This document shows positions 11,317-23,460 of a stretch of 64,000 bases of DNA, piece after piece; the first letter of the stretch is position 1; each line of letters starts with the position of its first letter. The notes below the pieces were generated by a model. That model was not told where the DNA came from, ran no database searches, and worked only from the letters and a program-made list of their open reading frames with translations. Location of the stretch: positions 62,001 to 126,000 of the forward strand of contig JAGYXB010000018.1 of assembly GCA_022495005.1 (NCBI GenBank), in the 5' to 3' direction. Origin of the DNA: Rhyacophila brunnea. Taxonomy: Eukaryota; Arthropoda; Insecta; Trichoptera; Rhyacophilidae. The translations under genes and the position numbers were made by a program.

Positions 11317-12689
11317 TTATGTATAGCATTAGTTTAGTAAATATTATTAATCCCTTTAATTTTGTTAACAAGCCTTCACTATAACACTTGATCTAGTTTC
11401 TTTATCTGGCCACTTGTATGAGAAATGTATCCATTCTCCGATAGCACAATAAACGTTTGCATTTTTTGAAACGTTCATTTTTTCACCGGCCAGCAATAAT
11501 TACAATGCGAATTTTGCCGGAAGCGTATTAACCTAAATATATCGCATTATTATAAATCGAGTGAAACGATATCATAAATGAGACATGTCGATACTTAACG
11601 TGATCATTGCGATATACAGTTATTCAAACACCTAGCGTAGCGTATTTAGCATAATGACCTCCAAACATTGCAATAATGGACGTGCTATTTTGTGATTTTG
11701 AAACATATGGCACCATACGCAAGCTACACATATAATAATATACATTATAAATGCATTTTTTTAACAGTATGCATTCAAAAAGTCCCTTCACTTGATCACG
11801 TATTCTTATCTAACAAGATTAATAAAACCCAATTAGACTATTTTATAATTTATTATCACATTATTTTGAATTAACCAAAGTTACGTTTAATATAATATAT
11901 TTAGAATCACGTGAGACTTATACAGTATACAATAATAGTAAAATACAGTGTACACTGTAAGATTTATACAATATATTATATTATATATGTGTTATATTGC
12001 TTTATAAATTTGTCTGCCTATAACGTACGAGAAAAAACATATTATGTAAATACGTAGCTGCCATTAGTAATGCCAATTGAGAGAGCAGTAACCGTGTTTA
12101 ATTAAATCGCTTCGGATATTGATATATTCCACTTACGTGAGGGTGAATTTGGGTGGACGTTGTTTTATAAGTTTTTAAGATAGGGTCTATCAAAGTTCAC
12201 TCTGTGTGCTTCCATCTACTTTTATTTTGTTACTTATTTTATTTATTTTCTTATTTTATTACTTATTCTCTGTATTTTTATTTTTAATAATTATTAATAC
12301 TTATTTTATGTCATGTCGTGAACGTTTTGAATTTATAATTTGTTATGTTCATTATATGTAAAATAAATAAATTTGATTTGAGAGGGGAGACTGGGAGAAA
12401 ACGTAATAAAATAAGTAAGGTATACGCGGACGTAAACGCAAGTTTTAAATTTGAAAAATCAACTGATACGATAACAAAATAATCGTAATATTCAATCGTG
12501 TTGTGAAAGAAAACAAATGATAAAGACTCTCATAATAGTTTGACAGATGCTTACAATCTAGTATAAACATATCGCTACATCCAAGAATGTTGAAAGAAAG
12601 ACATGATTACCGAGTGGTTTGGCAGTTTACCTTGTCGATTACAAAGTAGTTCTACATAAAAATAATATTAAGATAAACTTATATTATTC
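11317..12689. other. AT-rich DNA, nothing recognised
   Basis: No gene seen. The part around 12200-12370 is TTTATT-rich and ends with AAATAAATAAATTTGATTTG, which may be the poly(A)-like end of an old retroposon. Confidence 0.35.
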
Positions 12690-12900
12690 AGATAATTCAG
12701 ATGTTTTTGAGTTAAGAGCCAGAAACGGCGGTGTGACTTCAACAAGAATGCCGGCCGGCCAAAATCGCTGCGTTTGACCCCCCACATGCCTGTCAACCTT
12801 TCCGCCGTGGCAATTGTAGAAACTAGCTGGGGAAATGTGCCCTACGCGGTTATGGGGGGGGGGAGTCATTGAGACCGGTCAAAGTAGTGGGCTCTTGCTC
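12690..12900. other. GC-rich island with a G10 run
   Basis: Much richer in G and C than its surroundings, with GCCGGCCGGCC at about 12750 and ten consecutive G at 12854-12863. A 61-codon minus frame across it shows no familiar motif. GACCCCCCACATG on one side and GGGGGAGTC on the other give a weak inverted match, so it may be a fragment of a transposon end. Function unknown. Confidence 0.35.
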
Positions 12901-15815
12901 TATGTCAAATGTGATAAAACAAATAACTGCTCGTTACTTGGCGTCTAAGTATACATAGTTATCATTTTCGTTTACCTTTTCAGTCAGTCTTCAATACTGA
13001 TTACCTAGGCAATTTCTTCGTTACGTAAATAATGGTATTTGGATGATCTTTAATTTATTTAATTTAATATTTATACAGTAATAAGTATCCAACTATAATC
13101 TTTTTCAACTATATATTTTAGTTACACTCATTCGATTTCTATGGAATTATACAAATATAAAGGTTCATTTATTCATAATACCATTTATTCATAATACATA
13201 TCTCCATACTTATTTTATATAATTTGGAAAAATAAAAATATTATCATAGTGACTAAAATGCTCTAGTAATATCTACTGTCTTAAATTTTTTTATATAATA
13301 TACCTCCAACACTTGGGTGGCAAAGTCATGACGTATTTGAATAGTATGATCATCTTGTGTAAATCACTTATGCACTTTTAAGTTTTGAAAAAGTAGATAA
13401 AATGAAAATATGATGTTACTTAAAAAATAATATATTAATTGTGTTTTTTTATGGAAGCGCTAGTTGTAGGCTGGAAAAATAGTATGCACGTTATGTGGGA
13501 AAATTTCTACCATTTAATTTCACTGCTTGTCTAACTTCATGTGGGAATCGGCACAAAAATAATATTATCTTCTTATACTATGATACTATGAACTAATGCT
13601 AAAAAACTGCAAAATCATATTACACCTAACTGAATGAGAGAATAATCTCATAATACAAATTTGCAGAAGTTTTAATTATCACTTATAATTTCAAGTTTCT
13701 CTGGCAGTAAATTATAAAGATACGCAAAAAATTAAATCTAATAGATATCTGATTTATTTTTTGTTAAGATTTTTACCGTGGAGTAAGGTTTTCTATTATA
13801 TGAAGACGTAGGTACTAAATTATTTTAAGTGCTTAATTATCTCTTTGAATTACTCAGATCTTTTCTTTTTTAGCAATAATCTCTTGAAAATAACAATAGT
13901 AGGAAAATTATTTACCTACCTATATCAGGAGTTGTCAAGTTGTTTGCTGTTGTAATCACTTTTTACATAAAAAATATAGTCACAAAATACCTGTCTATTA
14001 AAAAATTACATAATAAACAAACAATGCTATTATGGTGTTTCATCGGTATGTGATGTTTTATGTATTTTAAAATGTAACCATTTCATAGAGCAAGTATTAT
14101 ATTTGTAAGGTTTTAATGTTATAATTTTATATTTTTTAAGATATCTCAGTAGTCAGCATTTAAATAATGATCATTTCTCATTTATATGTTTTTTTCAGAG
14201 TACCTATGTTAAGTTGTACGTGTTTTAAGATTTAAATATTCATTAAATTTATTTATCTGTTGATTAGTTCTAGTCCTGAAATATATCTACCATGAATATA
14301 TTGAAAATTAAAATATAATGTGTAGTGGTAATCGATTTAGGTGTGTGACTTTTGAAAAATGATTATAAATCATTTTTTTGACCCGGGTTTCGCTTTTCCG
14401 CATATTCAGGCAAATACAAAACTTAAACTAAACACAACTAATTACCATTACAAAATCGAGAAAACATTATTACTGAGAACCTAAAGAATCATCCAATCAT
14501 ATTGTGAAAATTTAGTATCGGATATTTTGAAATGTTGGAAATAATTTAGACACAAATACCAACTATTAATACCATCAAAAAACCTATTAAAATTTTATTA
14601 CTCTTAAGTATCGGAAACGTAAAGGTAAATAAATATTGGAAACTATAATTATAATAATACATTTTACAAAAAATGGCAAAATATTAATAATTACAAACGC
14701 ATAAAACGAGTTTAATTATTTATAAGTAAACAATAATTTGTAACTACCTGTAGGTATTATCCAAAAGCTGATACATCAAAACAGACTATGATAAAATTAT
14801 ATTTACTCAGTAATACAATAATCATAATTAATACTAATAATCACATGCATAGCAATAATATAATATCAAAGTTTACGTAGATTTTATATAAATTATACAT
14901 ATTATATATTGTTAATGTTTTCAAGTGTATGCATTTTTTTATACATTGCCTAGGTATATTAATTGTTTTAATGTTAAAATATTCAGGATGATATTGAAAT
15001 ATATCATTAGAACGTAAACTATGTTTCGATAATATAAAATGTTAGCAGTATTATGTTATAATCTACAACACGTGTTAAGATATTAGGTATTATGTATATA
15101 ATTATTTATATTTAATTCATGTGCAAAGTACGCTTAAATGGTTTCAATAAATAACAAATTGTAGCTTAGTATTTTTTAATCTGCAGTATTTGAAACATAA
15201 ATGCCGGAACAAAAAAAAACATGACAGGTATATTATTTTCGCGTGTATAATTGAAAGCCAATTTATTTTGAAGTAAAGATAAATCTCTCTGTTTTTTTAG
15301 GCTAATTTCCGAATAAATTCAAGACCAATAACCCCAAAATTGCAAGAAGTTTCGAAATGTAGTATTTCGAAAAAAAGGCGACACGTTGGATTCGATTTAT
15401 TTTATTATCTTAAAATATGTGTGTGTTGCCGAAAATGGTGGCCATGAGCGGTTCAAAGTCACGACTCTATTGCTCAACCACACCTGCGAACAATTAAAAA
15501 AATATGTTTGCACACATTGTCAAGAGCAAAATCTCAAAATATCCCACATTGTTATACCGCTTTTGTGCTCTACTTCTCAATCACGATTACCCATTATCAT
15601 GCACTATCATATTTGGGCTAGCTAATTACTGCAACACTATTCCAAAATACACACACGGGAAGATTTTCCCATTGATAAACTGATTGCGAATTTACATAAT
15701 AATGAACGAAACATTAGATTCAAGTTAAATAAATTACAATCTTTTATTATAAGATGTCAAAGACGGCGTGAATAATTGAAAAAAAATAATGAATTAAGTA
15801 AATATTTATTATAAT
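12901..15815. other. Long AT-rich stretch, nothing recognised
   Basis: Nearly 3 kb without a supported gene, RNA or repeat boundary. Short frames occur but look random. Confidence 0.4.
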
Positions 15816-16120
15816 TAACTATTTCTTTTATTCAACGAATAATTCACAAGATTTAAGAATATATCATTCTGATTATTGAACATAATATATAATTTTGAAA
15901 AACACTTTCTGAGAGAGTACATTATAACCAAGAGAAAAAATCTTTTTTGAAAAAAGTAAGCCACCCGGCTGGGAATCGAACCCTGCATCCCCCGGGATAC
16001 GCCCCATCCGTCGCATTTAACCAATATGCTACGGCGTCACTTACTAATTGCGACAAATTTGAACTATTAGTCAATTTTAATACCTACTCATCAGCGTTCT
16101 TCCAAATCAAGCTACTTTGA
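15816..16120 (-). mobile_element. Family T element, left arm of a near-palindrome
   Basis: Begins with the family end TTAACTATTTCTTTTATTCA and continues through GAATAATTCACAAGATTTAA. The inverted tRNA-like head lies at about 15960-16040 (B-box complement GGGAATCGAACC), followed by the block CTTCCAAATCAAGCTACTTT. It mirrors the copy at 16155-16410. Confidence 0.75.
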
Positions 16121-16410
16121 GTAAGAGTTAAGTTGAGTTAAGAAAAAAAAATCGATTGCCAAAGTAGCTTGATTTGGAAGAACGCTGATGAGTAGGTATT
16201 AAAATTGACTAATAGTTAAAATTTGTCGCAATTAGTATGTCACGCTGTAGCATATTGGTTAAATGCGACGGATGGGGCGTATACCCGGGATATGCAGGGT
16301 TCGATTCCCGGCCGGGGTGGCTTACTTTTTTCAAAAAAGATTTTTTCTATTGGTTATAATATACTCCCTCAGAAAGTGTTTTTCAAAATTATATATGTTC
16401 AATTATTTAT
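15880..16410. repeat. Long inverted repeat of two family T copies
   Basis: The arms, about 15880-16120 and 16155-16410, are close inverted matches separated by about 35 bp (TAAGAGTTAAGTTGAGTTAA and the bases after it). The central AAGTAGCTTGATTTGGAAG, its inverted partner and the tRNA-like parts match almost base for base. If transcribed, the arms would form a long double-stranded RNA. Confidence 0.8.
16155..16410 (+). mobile_element. Family T element, right arm of the near-palindrome
   Basis: Carries AGTAGCTTGATTTGGAAG, then a tRNA-like segment at about 16238-16322 with A-box-like TAGCATATTGGTTAAATGCG and B-box GGTTCGATTCCCGG, then the tail AGATTTTTTCTATTGGTTAT. The outer terminal repeat is cut short near 16410. 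Confidence 0.75.
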
Positions 16411-17262
16411 TAAATTAATCACGGTTTTCATGCAATCCCGACCAGAATTCTAGATCTCGGCATTGGTAACATAACGTTTTGTTAAACATAATCAGTATTT
16501 TTAGCAAAATAAGTTCATATATTGATATTTTGATAAAAAATCTTTCATTGAAATAGATATATTACGTAGTTCAAAGATGAGATAATCACTGAAGAAATTA
16601 AGCCCTCCTATGGTTACCAAGAAGTAAGAAAAATTCCGAAAAGTACACTTAGTAGTATAGACACAATTAAACTCATAGAGGCTGAGTATGACCGATTAGA
16701 GATAGATAAATAGCTAGGGATAGAGATTCCTAGAGGGTGGTTATGCAATACCTGAATGGTCTACAGCGCCAACTAAGTAAGTATAGGGTTAAATTCAAAT
16801 ATATTAGTAATTTATTATTATAGATAATAAGATCACACATAACGAGCGAAACCAAACTTTGTACCATATCAGTCGTAGCGGTTCTAATTATGCACAAAAT
16901 TTGTTTAAATTATAATATGTATTTCTCCACCGTTGATCCTTTTAATAATTCACCTGTTTCATTTAAACATGCTATCTCCAAAATTGTGTATAAATATATA
17001 TATAATATATTTACTTATATATATATTTATATATTTTTTTAGGTTACTTTTTTTGTATATAATTTAATTATTCATTATTCTTCCTCATTTTTCTCATGTA
17101 ATTTTCTTATGTAATTTCTTTATATTTATGTTATTCTTACTCTCTATCTTGTCAGGCTTAACTATATTATAATGTATATATGGAAACTTTGCTGGTTGCA
17201 ATAACTTTTCATTATTATATTTTAAATTTCTGTAATCAATATGTAACTGTTTGTTTCCTTAA
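16411..17262. other. AT-rich DNA, nothing recognised
   Basis: No gene seen. From about 17090 the sequence looks like an old 3' untranslated tail leading into AATAAATAATAATAA. Confidence 0.35.
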
Positions 17263-17298
17263 TAAATAATAATAAAAAAAATAATAATAATAATAATA
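17263..17298. repeat. (AAT)n microsatellite after an A-rich run
   Basis: AATAAATAATAATAAAAAAA is followed by a run of AAT units. This could be the tail of a retroposed sequence. Confidence 0.7.
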
Positions 17299-17301
17299 TG
17301 A

Positions 17302-17745
17302 GGGAATAGGAAAACCGGACGCCAGGACAATTGAGCGCCGCACTGTCAAATGAAATAAATTAATATACGTTCGTTACAATATTTTAAACAGAAAGTAGAC
17401 AAGGAATTTTAATAAGTTTCTATCTACTACTTAGCAGTTTTATTTCATTTTGCTATATTATAATGTTTTTTTGCGGATTGAGAATTATCATGCCTGAGGT
17501 ATAAAAATGAAAAAACATCCTTCTTGTTGGAACCTAAACATATGCACAATTAAATCATCATTTACCTGGGCATGTTTAAATTCTCACCAATATTTAAATA
17601 ATAATAATTTAAATATCAATATAATATTAGATATATATTATAAAAGTAGCTATAATTCACGAAAGCCTATTTATTTTCGAATTTCATTCGATTGCGTGGC
17701 GCCCAGTTGTCCCGGCGCCGAATCGTCCTAGACCCTATTATGATA
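17302..17745. mobile_element. MITE with GGCGCC-type terminal repeats
   Basis: The left end around 17310-17350 (GGACGCCAGGACAATTGAGC, then GCCG) matches the inverted right end at 17683-17735 (GGCGCCGGGACAACTGGGCG), with AAATGAAAT/GAATGAAAT further inside. The AT-rich interior holds a 74-codon frame that just reads through the repeat. The target duplication is not clear, so the superfamily is open. Confidence 0.6.
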
Positions 17746-20429
17746 CTATCATACATCGGGTAAAATAAATATTTCAGATTATAATAATACTAATTAAATC
17801 CATACGTGTATGAAACATTATTGATTTGTCATCGACGACAGCTTTCAGCTGGTGTTGCAAGACAAGAAAATTATTTATGAGTGCCGTAAAGCATTTTACC
17901 TTGAAAACAGCTGCTTTTCATATAACAGGATACAAATCTTAATATATTATGAAGGATATCGGAAATTGGCTGAAGCATTATTATTAATTTTCAGCCTATT
18001 CTTACGATGTATACAATAGATAAGTGCGTTATAGACTTTGTACATAAGTGAGCTATATTTTTCTTTAAGAAATTATGTATGAAATCAATATTGGTAGCTA
18101 TATAAAAACAATATGTAAGGTGGTTAATAAGTTTCTTTCAGAGTTGGTACTTTATATTAAAATTACAATATAATAAAAAATAATAGGTTCTAATGTACGA
18201 GCGTGTATATAAAAAAATGGTTTTCTAAAATTTTTAAATATCTACCTATTATATAATTTATTATCGATCACAAAAGTACCGCAGCACTTAATTTGACAAA
18301 GTATACAGAATAATTAATGATATATTATTATAATGAATTTAAAAGTTTGGTTTATTATCGCTGTAAGCAGTTAAGTATATTAAGTACTTTCATTACTATT
18401 TAAAATTATCGAGCTTTTACAATGTTTCATCAAATCTTCTCTCTCATCTTGCAGCACCAGCCCTTCAGTTTAAACTGATGCGTAGTTCCCATTACCGTCA
18501 CGCAGTATATTCTTTACATAATAGGAGAATAGTTTGTCGATAAGTACAATGAATGCACAAAATGACCAAAGCTTGTTATTTTCTCTACGAATAGGAAATC
18601 GAGTACCTATTTATTTATAATGACAAAAGACAAGTATTGTTTAATTTATAAAGCCTCAGTGTTGTTAGCCAAATATAACCCATTTGTTTAAGTTTAAGAA
18701 TGGTAATCATCATGAGTGTAATAGATTACAGCCTATTTGAAGTTTCAGATACCTGGCATATTGCATCCTTAAAATATAGAGTATTATTTAGTAGATATTT
18801 AACTATATTCACGAGTGTTTACGGAATAATAAAATTGATTTGACTAGGATACGTTTTAGGGGACGCTTATTCTTATTATGAAATTATAAATAAAATATTA
18901 ATGTGATAACTTAGCATTAAAGAATAACTTTAAAAGCAACAAAAAATAAAATAATTAAAAATGAATTGGTTATATTATATTTAGTTTCAATTTCGCGGGC
19001 ATGCTGTTTTTCGTTCGACCTTAATTTTTATCAAAACTGATTAAAATACTGAATAACATTAATTGCCACATAATGTCTATTATTATGTATCTGAATACAT
19101 AAAACGGCGTGATTGGTTCACAAATTCCCCAATCAAGGTTAAGTATGCTGACAGATAACAATTAATTATTGCCCTTTGAAATCTTTCACTGACTCGACAA
19201 TAATCAACGCTACTATACAGCTACCGCTGTGCCACCATTACTCAATGATAGTAATATTTTTTGAAATTACATAAAGTATAAACCAATTATATGTCATTAT
19301 TAAATAAACTTCTATGTAATAATATAATAAATACTCCTAGAAAATATTATATTCATTACTCACCAGTTTTTGTTAATACTCGTATACTCGGCAAGTATAA
19401 ATTGGTGTAGTAAGAAATGAAGTTCAGTTTCCACCTTATTGCTCATTAAAGAAAGTATTATAATATATTATTAATTACATATTCATTGTTTTTAAAAAAA
19501 AATCTTCCTCTCTTATTTTCACAAAATCGCGAATAAACTTATGTCCATTACCGATTCTTGTTATAGACAATGAAAATATTATTGACCATGGAATACCAAA
19601 TAGAATAAATATTTGCTATCTTTCATAATGTTTGATTTACTGCATGTTTTGTTAACCGAGACATTGTTATAACTATTTTTGATTGAATGAATTTTTAAGA
19701 GTCTCCGCCTATTACACGACCCGCTTCAACGCTGCTTATAAACATAATATCGTCTGTACACGTGCATGGATTTACTAGCAGCAATAGTGCGTATTTTTAA
19801 ACTATCGTGACAATAACTGTTTACACGTTAAAGTACTGACTGTCTCTCCAATCTCATTCTTCAAGAGTAGGCGAGATGCGATGTTGTCATCTTACGGTAC
19901 TATTTGACAGTTAGTGAAAATCGGTTAATCTCAAAATGAGTAAAGTTTATTGCCGGCAGGTTTGCCACTATCGTTCTATTTCGCATGCGCAGATAGAAAA
20001 AATCCCTACTGTCGCATGAAAATTCAGAAGCTTCCAAACTTTTTTGATTTATGCATGCAACCTTGGAATTGCAGGATAATATATATTGTTTATTCATATA
20101 TTTTCTTGTTATGACCGCGAAAATACTTACTGTCAAGTATTAGTAATAAGGTGAGGTAAGGTATGCGTGAGATCGTACAAGGGTAACGGGAAATCACTGT
20201 GCGTCGAAAACATCTGGTGGTTAACCCATCCACCAGACAATGTGTTGCAGCAGCAGGCGGTATTAACTGGTGGAGGCTGTAAGCACTCTATGCCGCAATG
20301 TTTTCTTATTCATACGATGAAATAGCTACGTATTTATATGTATATTTCTATACGTAAAAAAATATTAAATACAATGAAAACAACCTTTTTAATGATGCAT
20401 TTGTAAAGTAAATACTGCGATCCTAGGGT
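17746..20429. other. Long AT-rich stretch; weak inverted pair
   Basis: No gene supported. CAGCTGGTGTTGCAAGACAA (about 17848) and TCTTGCAGCACCAGC (about 18452) form an imperfect inverted pair 0.6 kb apart, possibly the ends of an old element. A segment at about 20150-20230 shares GTCGAAAACATCTGGTGGTT with 28360-28387. Confidence 0.35.
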
Positions 20430-21117
20430 TTAAGGGGGGACATGCTCGTCGAAGGTCAAAATTGAGTTTTTATTGTATTTTAAAACCATGATTCTGGACA
20501 CTCCTTAAACGTTGTAGATAATCTATTTATATAATTTTGAAGCCTTATTATCCTTTATAGTTATTTTAAACATTTGATGACTGCATAAAGTATTTTTGTT
20601 ACATAAAATAGTATTCTTTTAAACCCTCGCTCTAATGTTTTACAATATAGTCATATTTCGGTACATAACTGTGCGGTGGTGTTAAGATTTTTTACATTTA
20701 TTAATTTTTAAACGCATTTATAAAACCATTAGTATAATTTATTACGAGATAATTTTTGTAAAATATTCACGATAAAAAATTATATTGATAATCTCTGTGA
20801 TCCCAAATTTGACAAAATTAGGCATTTTATTATTCAAAAAATCGGCAATATTAACACATTTGAAGATGATTCTAAAGATATTTATTATAAGCTATGTTTT
20901 TGCCCATTCAAGTATGATGAACATTTTATGAATAATGATTGCTTTATAATAATTATTGACCTAAGAATAAGGTAGTGTTTTTTTGAAATACGCCATTTCT
21001 TTTGGCATTCACCAGTGGTTAAGCTACAACATACGGCCGTAGCCATAAATTGACAAACTATAATTAAAGTAGGGAGTAAAATTATGTTAACGCGCGTGTT
21101 TGAACATGTACCGTTAA
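20430..21117 (+). mobile_element. TTAA-flanked element, family P2 full copy (680 bp)
   Basis: The element spans 20434-21113 between TTAA at 20430-20433 and 21114-21117. It begins GGGGGGACATGCTCGTCG and ends GTTTGAACATGTACCG. Inverted, the end reads CGGTACATGTTC, sharing ACATGYTC with the start. A second copy at 48451-49132 has the same ends, again between TTAA sites, in reverse orientation. No transposase frame is present. TTAA duplication points to piggyBac-type mobilisation, although typical piggyBac ends start with C-rich rather than G-rich bases. Confidence 0.8.
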
Positions 21118-21220
21118 TGAATAAATTTCATATATTATAATTGGTATTTTGTACCTTCAAAATGTATTTAAGTTATATGTATATTTCTTAGGAAAATAGG
21201 CTTTAAATCGACGACCCTAG

Positions 21221-22487
21221 GTAAGCTTGGACATCTACCAAAAAATACTTAAAATAACTTCTCCCTTGATATAAAATTAAGAGAAAAACAAATCTCACTT
21301 AATTTCAGAAAAAAATTTACGTAAAAACGGATAAATACTGTAATTTTATTAAATGAACCACGTGAACACGGATATGTTAATATGTCCGTATTTACATCGG
21401 ACTCCAGACAATCGCTTCCGGTCACATAAGCAGATAAATGCCAGTTGTCTTTATGTATGTCGTACAGGTGGCCAGTTGTCTTTATATACTCCGTGCAGGT
21501 AGCCTAAACAAAGTACGTTAGAAACGCACGTGTATTATTTTGACTGTTTTCGTTCGGTATATCAGAAAATAGGTATTTTTAAATGAGCAGTCACATAACA
21601 AAAAAAGTCGAAAATAAAAAATCTGAAAACCATCGTATAAATCCCCGAAACAAGCATAGCCTTCATAAACTACAAAAGATGTTGCTTATTGTAATGAACG
21701 CTGGTAGGTACCTACGGACTTCACAAACCTTGGATTTTTCATCATAATATGCGTAGATACTTTTTCATTATTGTCGGCGAAAACAACAATTAGGTAGGTA
21801 CTTAGACACTTAACTAGTGTCATAAACGAAATCCGTCACCGGCGGCATCCTTTTCGATCGGATTTTATTGCTTAGGGTCGAAATATTCTTAAACGATCAA
21901 CACATTAACTATTTTAGCTCGGTATATCCGATAAGTTGCTCGGTAAAACATTGAATAAATGTATGGAGAAAATCATAAACCAAAATGTCAACGAATGTTT
22001 CCTCATTACATCCGAGATCTCGCTATGTCCGAGATCGTAATAACCGAGTTCGATTGTAGTGTGATTATTGTTTTATTCGCTGAATGATACCAGTCTCAAA
22101 AATTTTTAAATATAAAATATTAGTTAATAGGAAGATAATAATATTCTTCTAAATAGTTAAGATTATGAGGATTTCAATAGTGATAAGTAAGTAAAGTTGC
22201 TAATAATTGATATGAATTCTTTCCCACGTAAAGTGAGACATGTGGTAGTTGTCTCATTAACGGGTGTTTGAAGTCGACGTAAAGTCGGACAACTACAGTT
22301 CCAGCAAAAGTATATAATTTAGAAATAATGTAATAATGAGTAAATAAACTGTGTATAGTATTTATAATACTCCCTGAATTTCAGGTGCCAAGTAATAAAA
22401 ACATAGAAGTTTAGTAAGAAAACAAACTATTTTTACTTCAAATAGCTCTCCTGTAAAATTACGTTTTTGTAGATGTCCGAGTTTACG
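21221..22487. mobile_element. Tc1/mariner-like MITE region, possibly composite
   Basis: GGTAAGCTTGGACATCTAC at 21221 matches, inverted, the sequence at 22467-22487, which reads CGTAAACTCGGACATCTAC in reverse. Both outer edges abut TA. A nearer left end, GTAAAGTCGGACAACTAC at about 22279, matches the same right end, so a smaller element of about 210 bp (22277-22487) may sit at the right. Between them lie several TCGGTATATCCGA and TCCGAGATCTCG strings (21915-22060) that resemble subterminal repeats of pogo/Tigger elements. The box CTCTCCTGTAAAATT is at 22446-22460. Confidence 0.5.
21440..21501 (+). repeat. 31 bp tandem duplication
   Basis: GCCAGTTGTCTTTATGTATG plus 11 bases is followed directly by GCCAGTTGTCTTTATATACT plus 11 bases; the two units share about four fifths of their bases. 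Confidence 0.65.
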
Positions 22488-22499
22488 TAGGGACCGTCA

Positions 22500-23094
22500 A
22501 AATAATCACTTAGTGTCTTCGCCACTGATATTATTGCTATGATACTATTACTGTGTCACTAGGTATGAAGTAAACTATGAATTTAATTTTTTACGAAAAA
22601 ACCATAAAATGTGAAAAGTTATCTATTTCCATTTGCGAATTATTTCAATTCATTCCAAGGTGATCTACTTTTGTTTCAATAACTTCCAATTATACTTTGC
22701 ATTATTTGTTATAGAAACGATTGCATTGAAATTAAAACCGCAACACGTATTGTTGAAGAATTCCGTATTGTAATTTAATCGATTATTAAATAACTATATT
22801 ATAATAACAAAGTCTCACCAATATTATTCAGGTACTTCAAGTACCTACTTATACGAAATACTTACCTAGGGTTAGTTATTTAGTTACTTGCATATAATAA
22901 TATGTACTGATATTGAGAGGTTTATGATGGAGGGCGTGTTTTAGCTTTAAATTTAAACCACTGATTCAAGGCAATTATATTTTAGGTATATCTTTATTTT
23001 AATACAAGACATAGGATATACATTATGTGTATGCAAGTAACAAAAATATGTGAAAAAGTTTATCTATTAGTTGTCAAGATGTCAGAGGCAAAAC
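22500..23094. other. AT-rich DNA, nothing recognised
   Basis: No gene seen. Confidence 0.35.
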
Positions 23095-23460
23095 ACAATT
23101 TATTTAACATACTTACATAGTTTGATAACACTTCTGAGAAATATAATATAACCAATAGAAAAAATCTTTTTTGAAAAAAATACGACACCCAGCAAGATAC
23201 AAACCTGCATCTCTTGGGATTCGCGCTGATATGCATTGACCTCTATGCTATAGGAATCTTATCTAATTGCAAGGAATTTTAAATAATGGTTCTTTTAATA
23301 CTCTCTAAAGCGCTTTCTAAACTGCGAATTTCAAAAACTATTGGCTGTATATTTCTCAGAAATGTTTTAAATTATGTATTTTCAATAAAAAGAATGTTAC
23401 ATTCTTAAATTTTGTGAATTATTCGTTTGAATAAAAAAATAGTTAATACAATTTATTCAC
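23095..23460 (-). mobile_element. Family T element with both terminal repeats and tRNA-like head
   Basis: On the minus strand the order is: end TTAACTATTTTTTTATTCAA; GAATGTAACATTCT; TTCTGAGAAATATACAGCCA; AGAAAGCGCT; a tRNA-like segment at about 23195-23265 (degenerate B-box GGTTTGTATCTTG); TTTTTCAAAAAAGATTTTTT; and the other terminal repeat from CTATTGG to AACATAC, truncated at about 23095. It shows both inverted repeats and the internal tRNA-like part in one copy. Confidence 0.7.

Noticed and set aside
16238..16322. Functional tRNA gene
   Set aside because: A-box and B-box-like motifs are good but the acceptor stem does not pair and the same segment recurs inside a repeat family.
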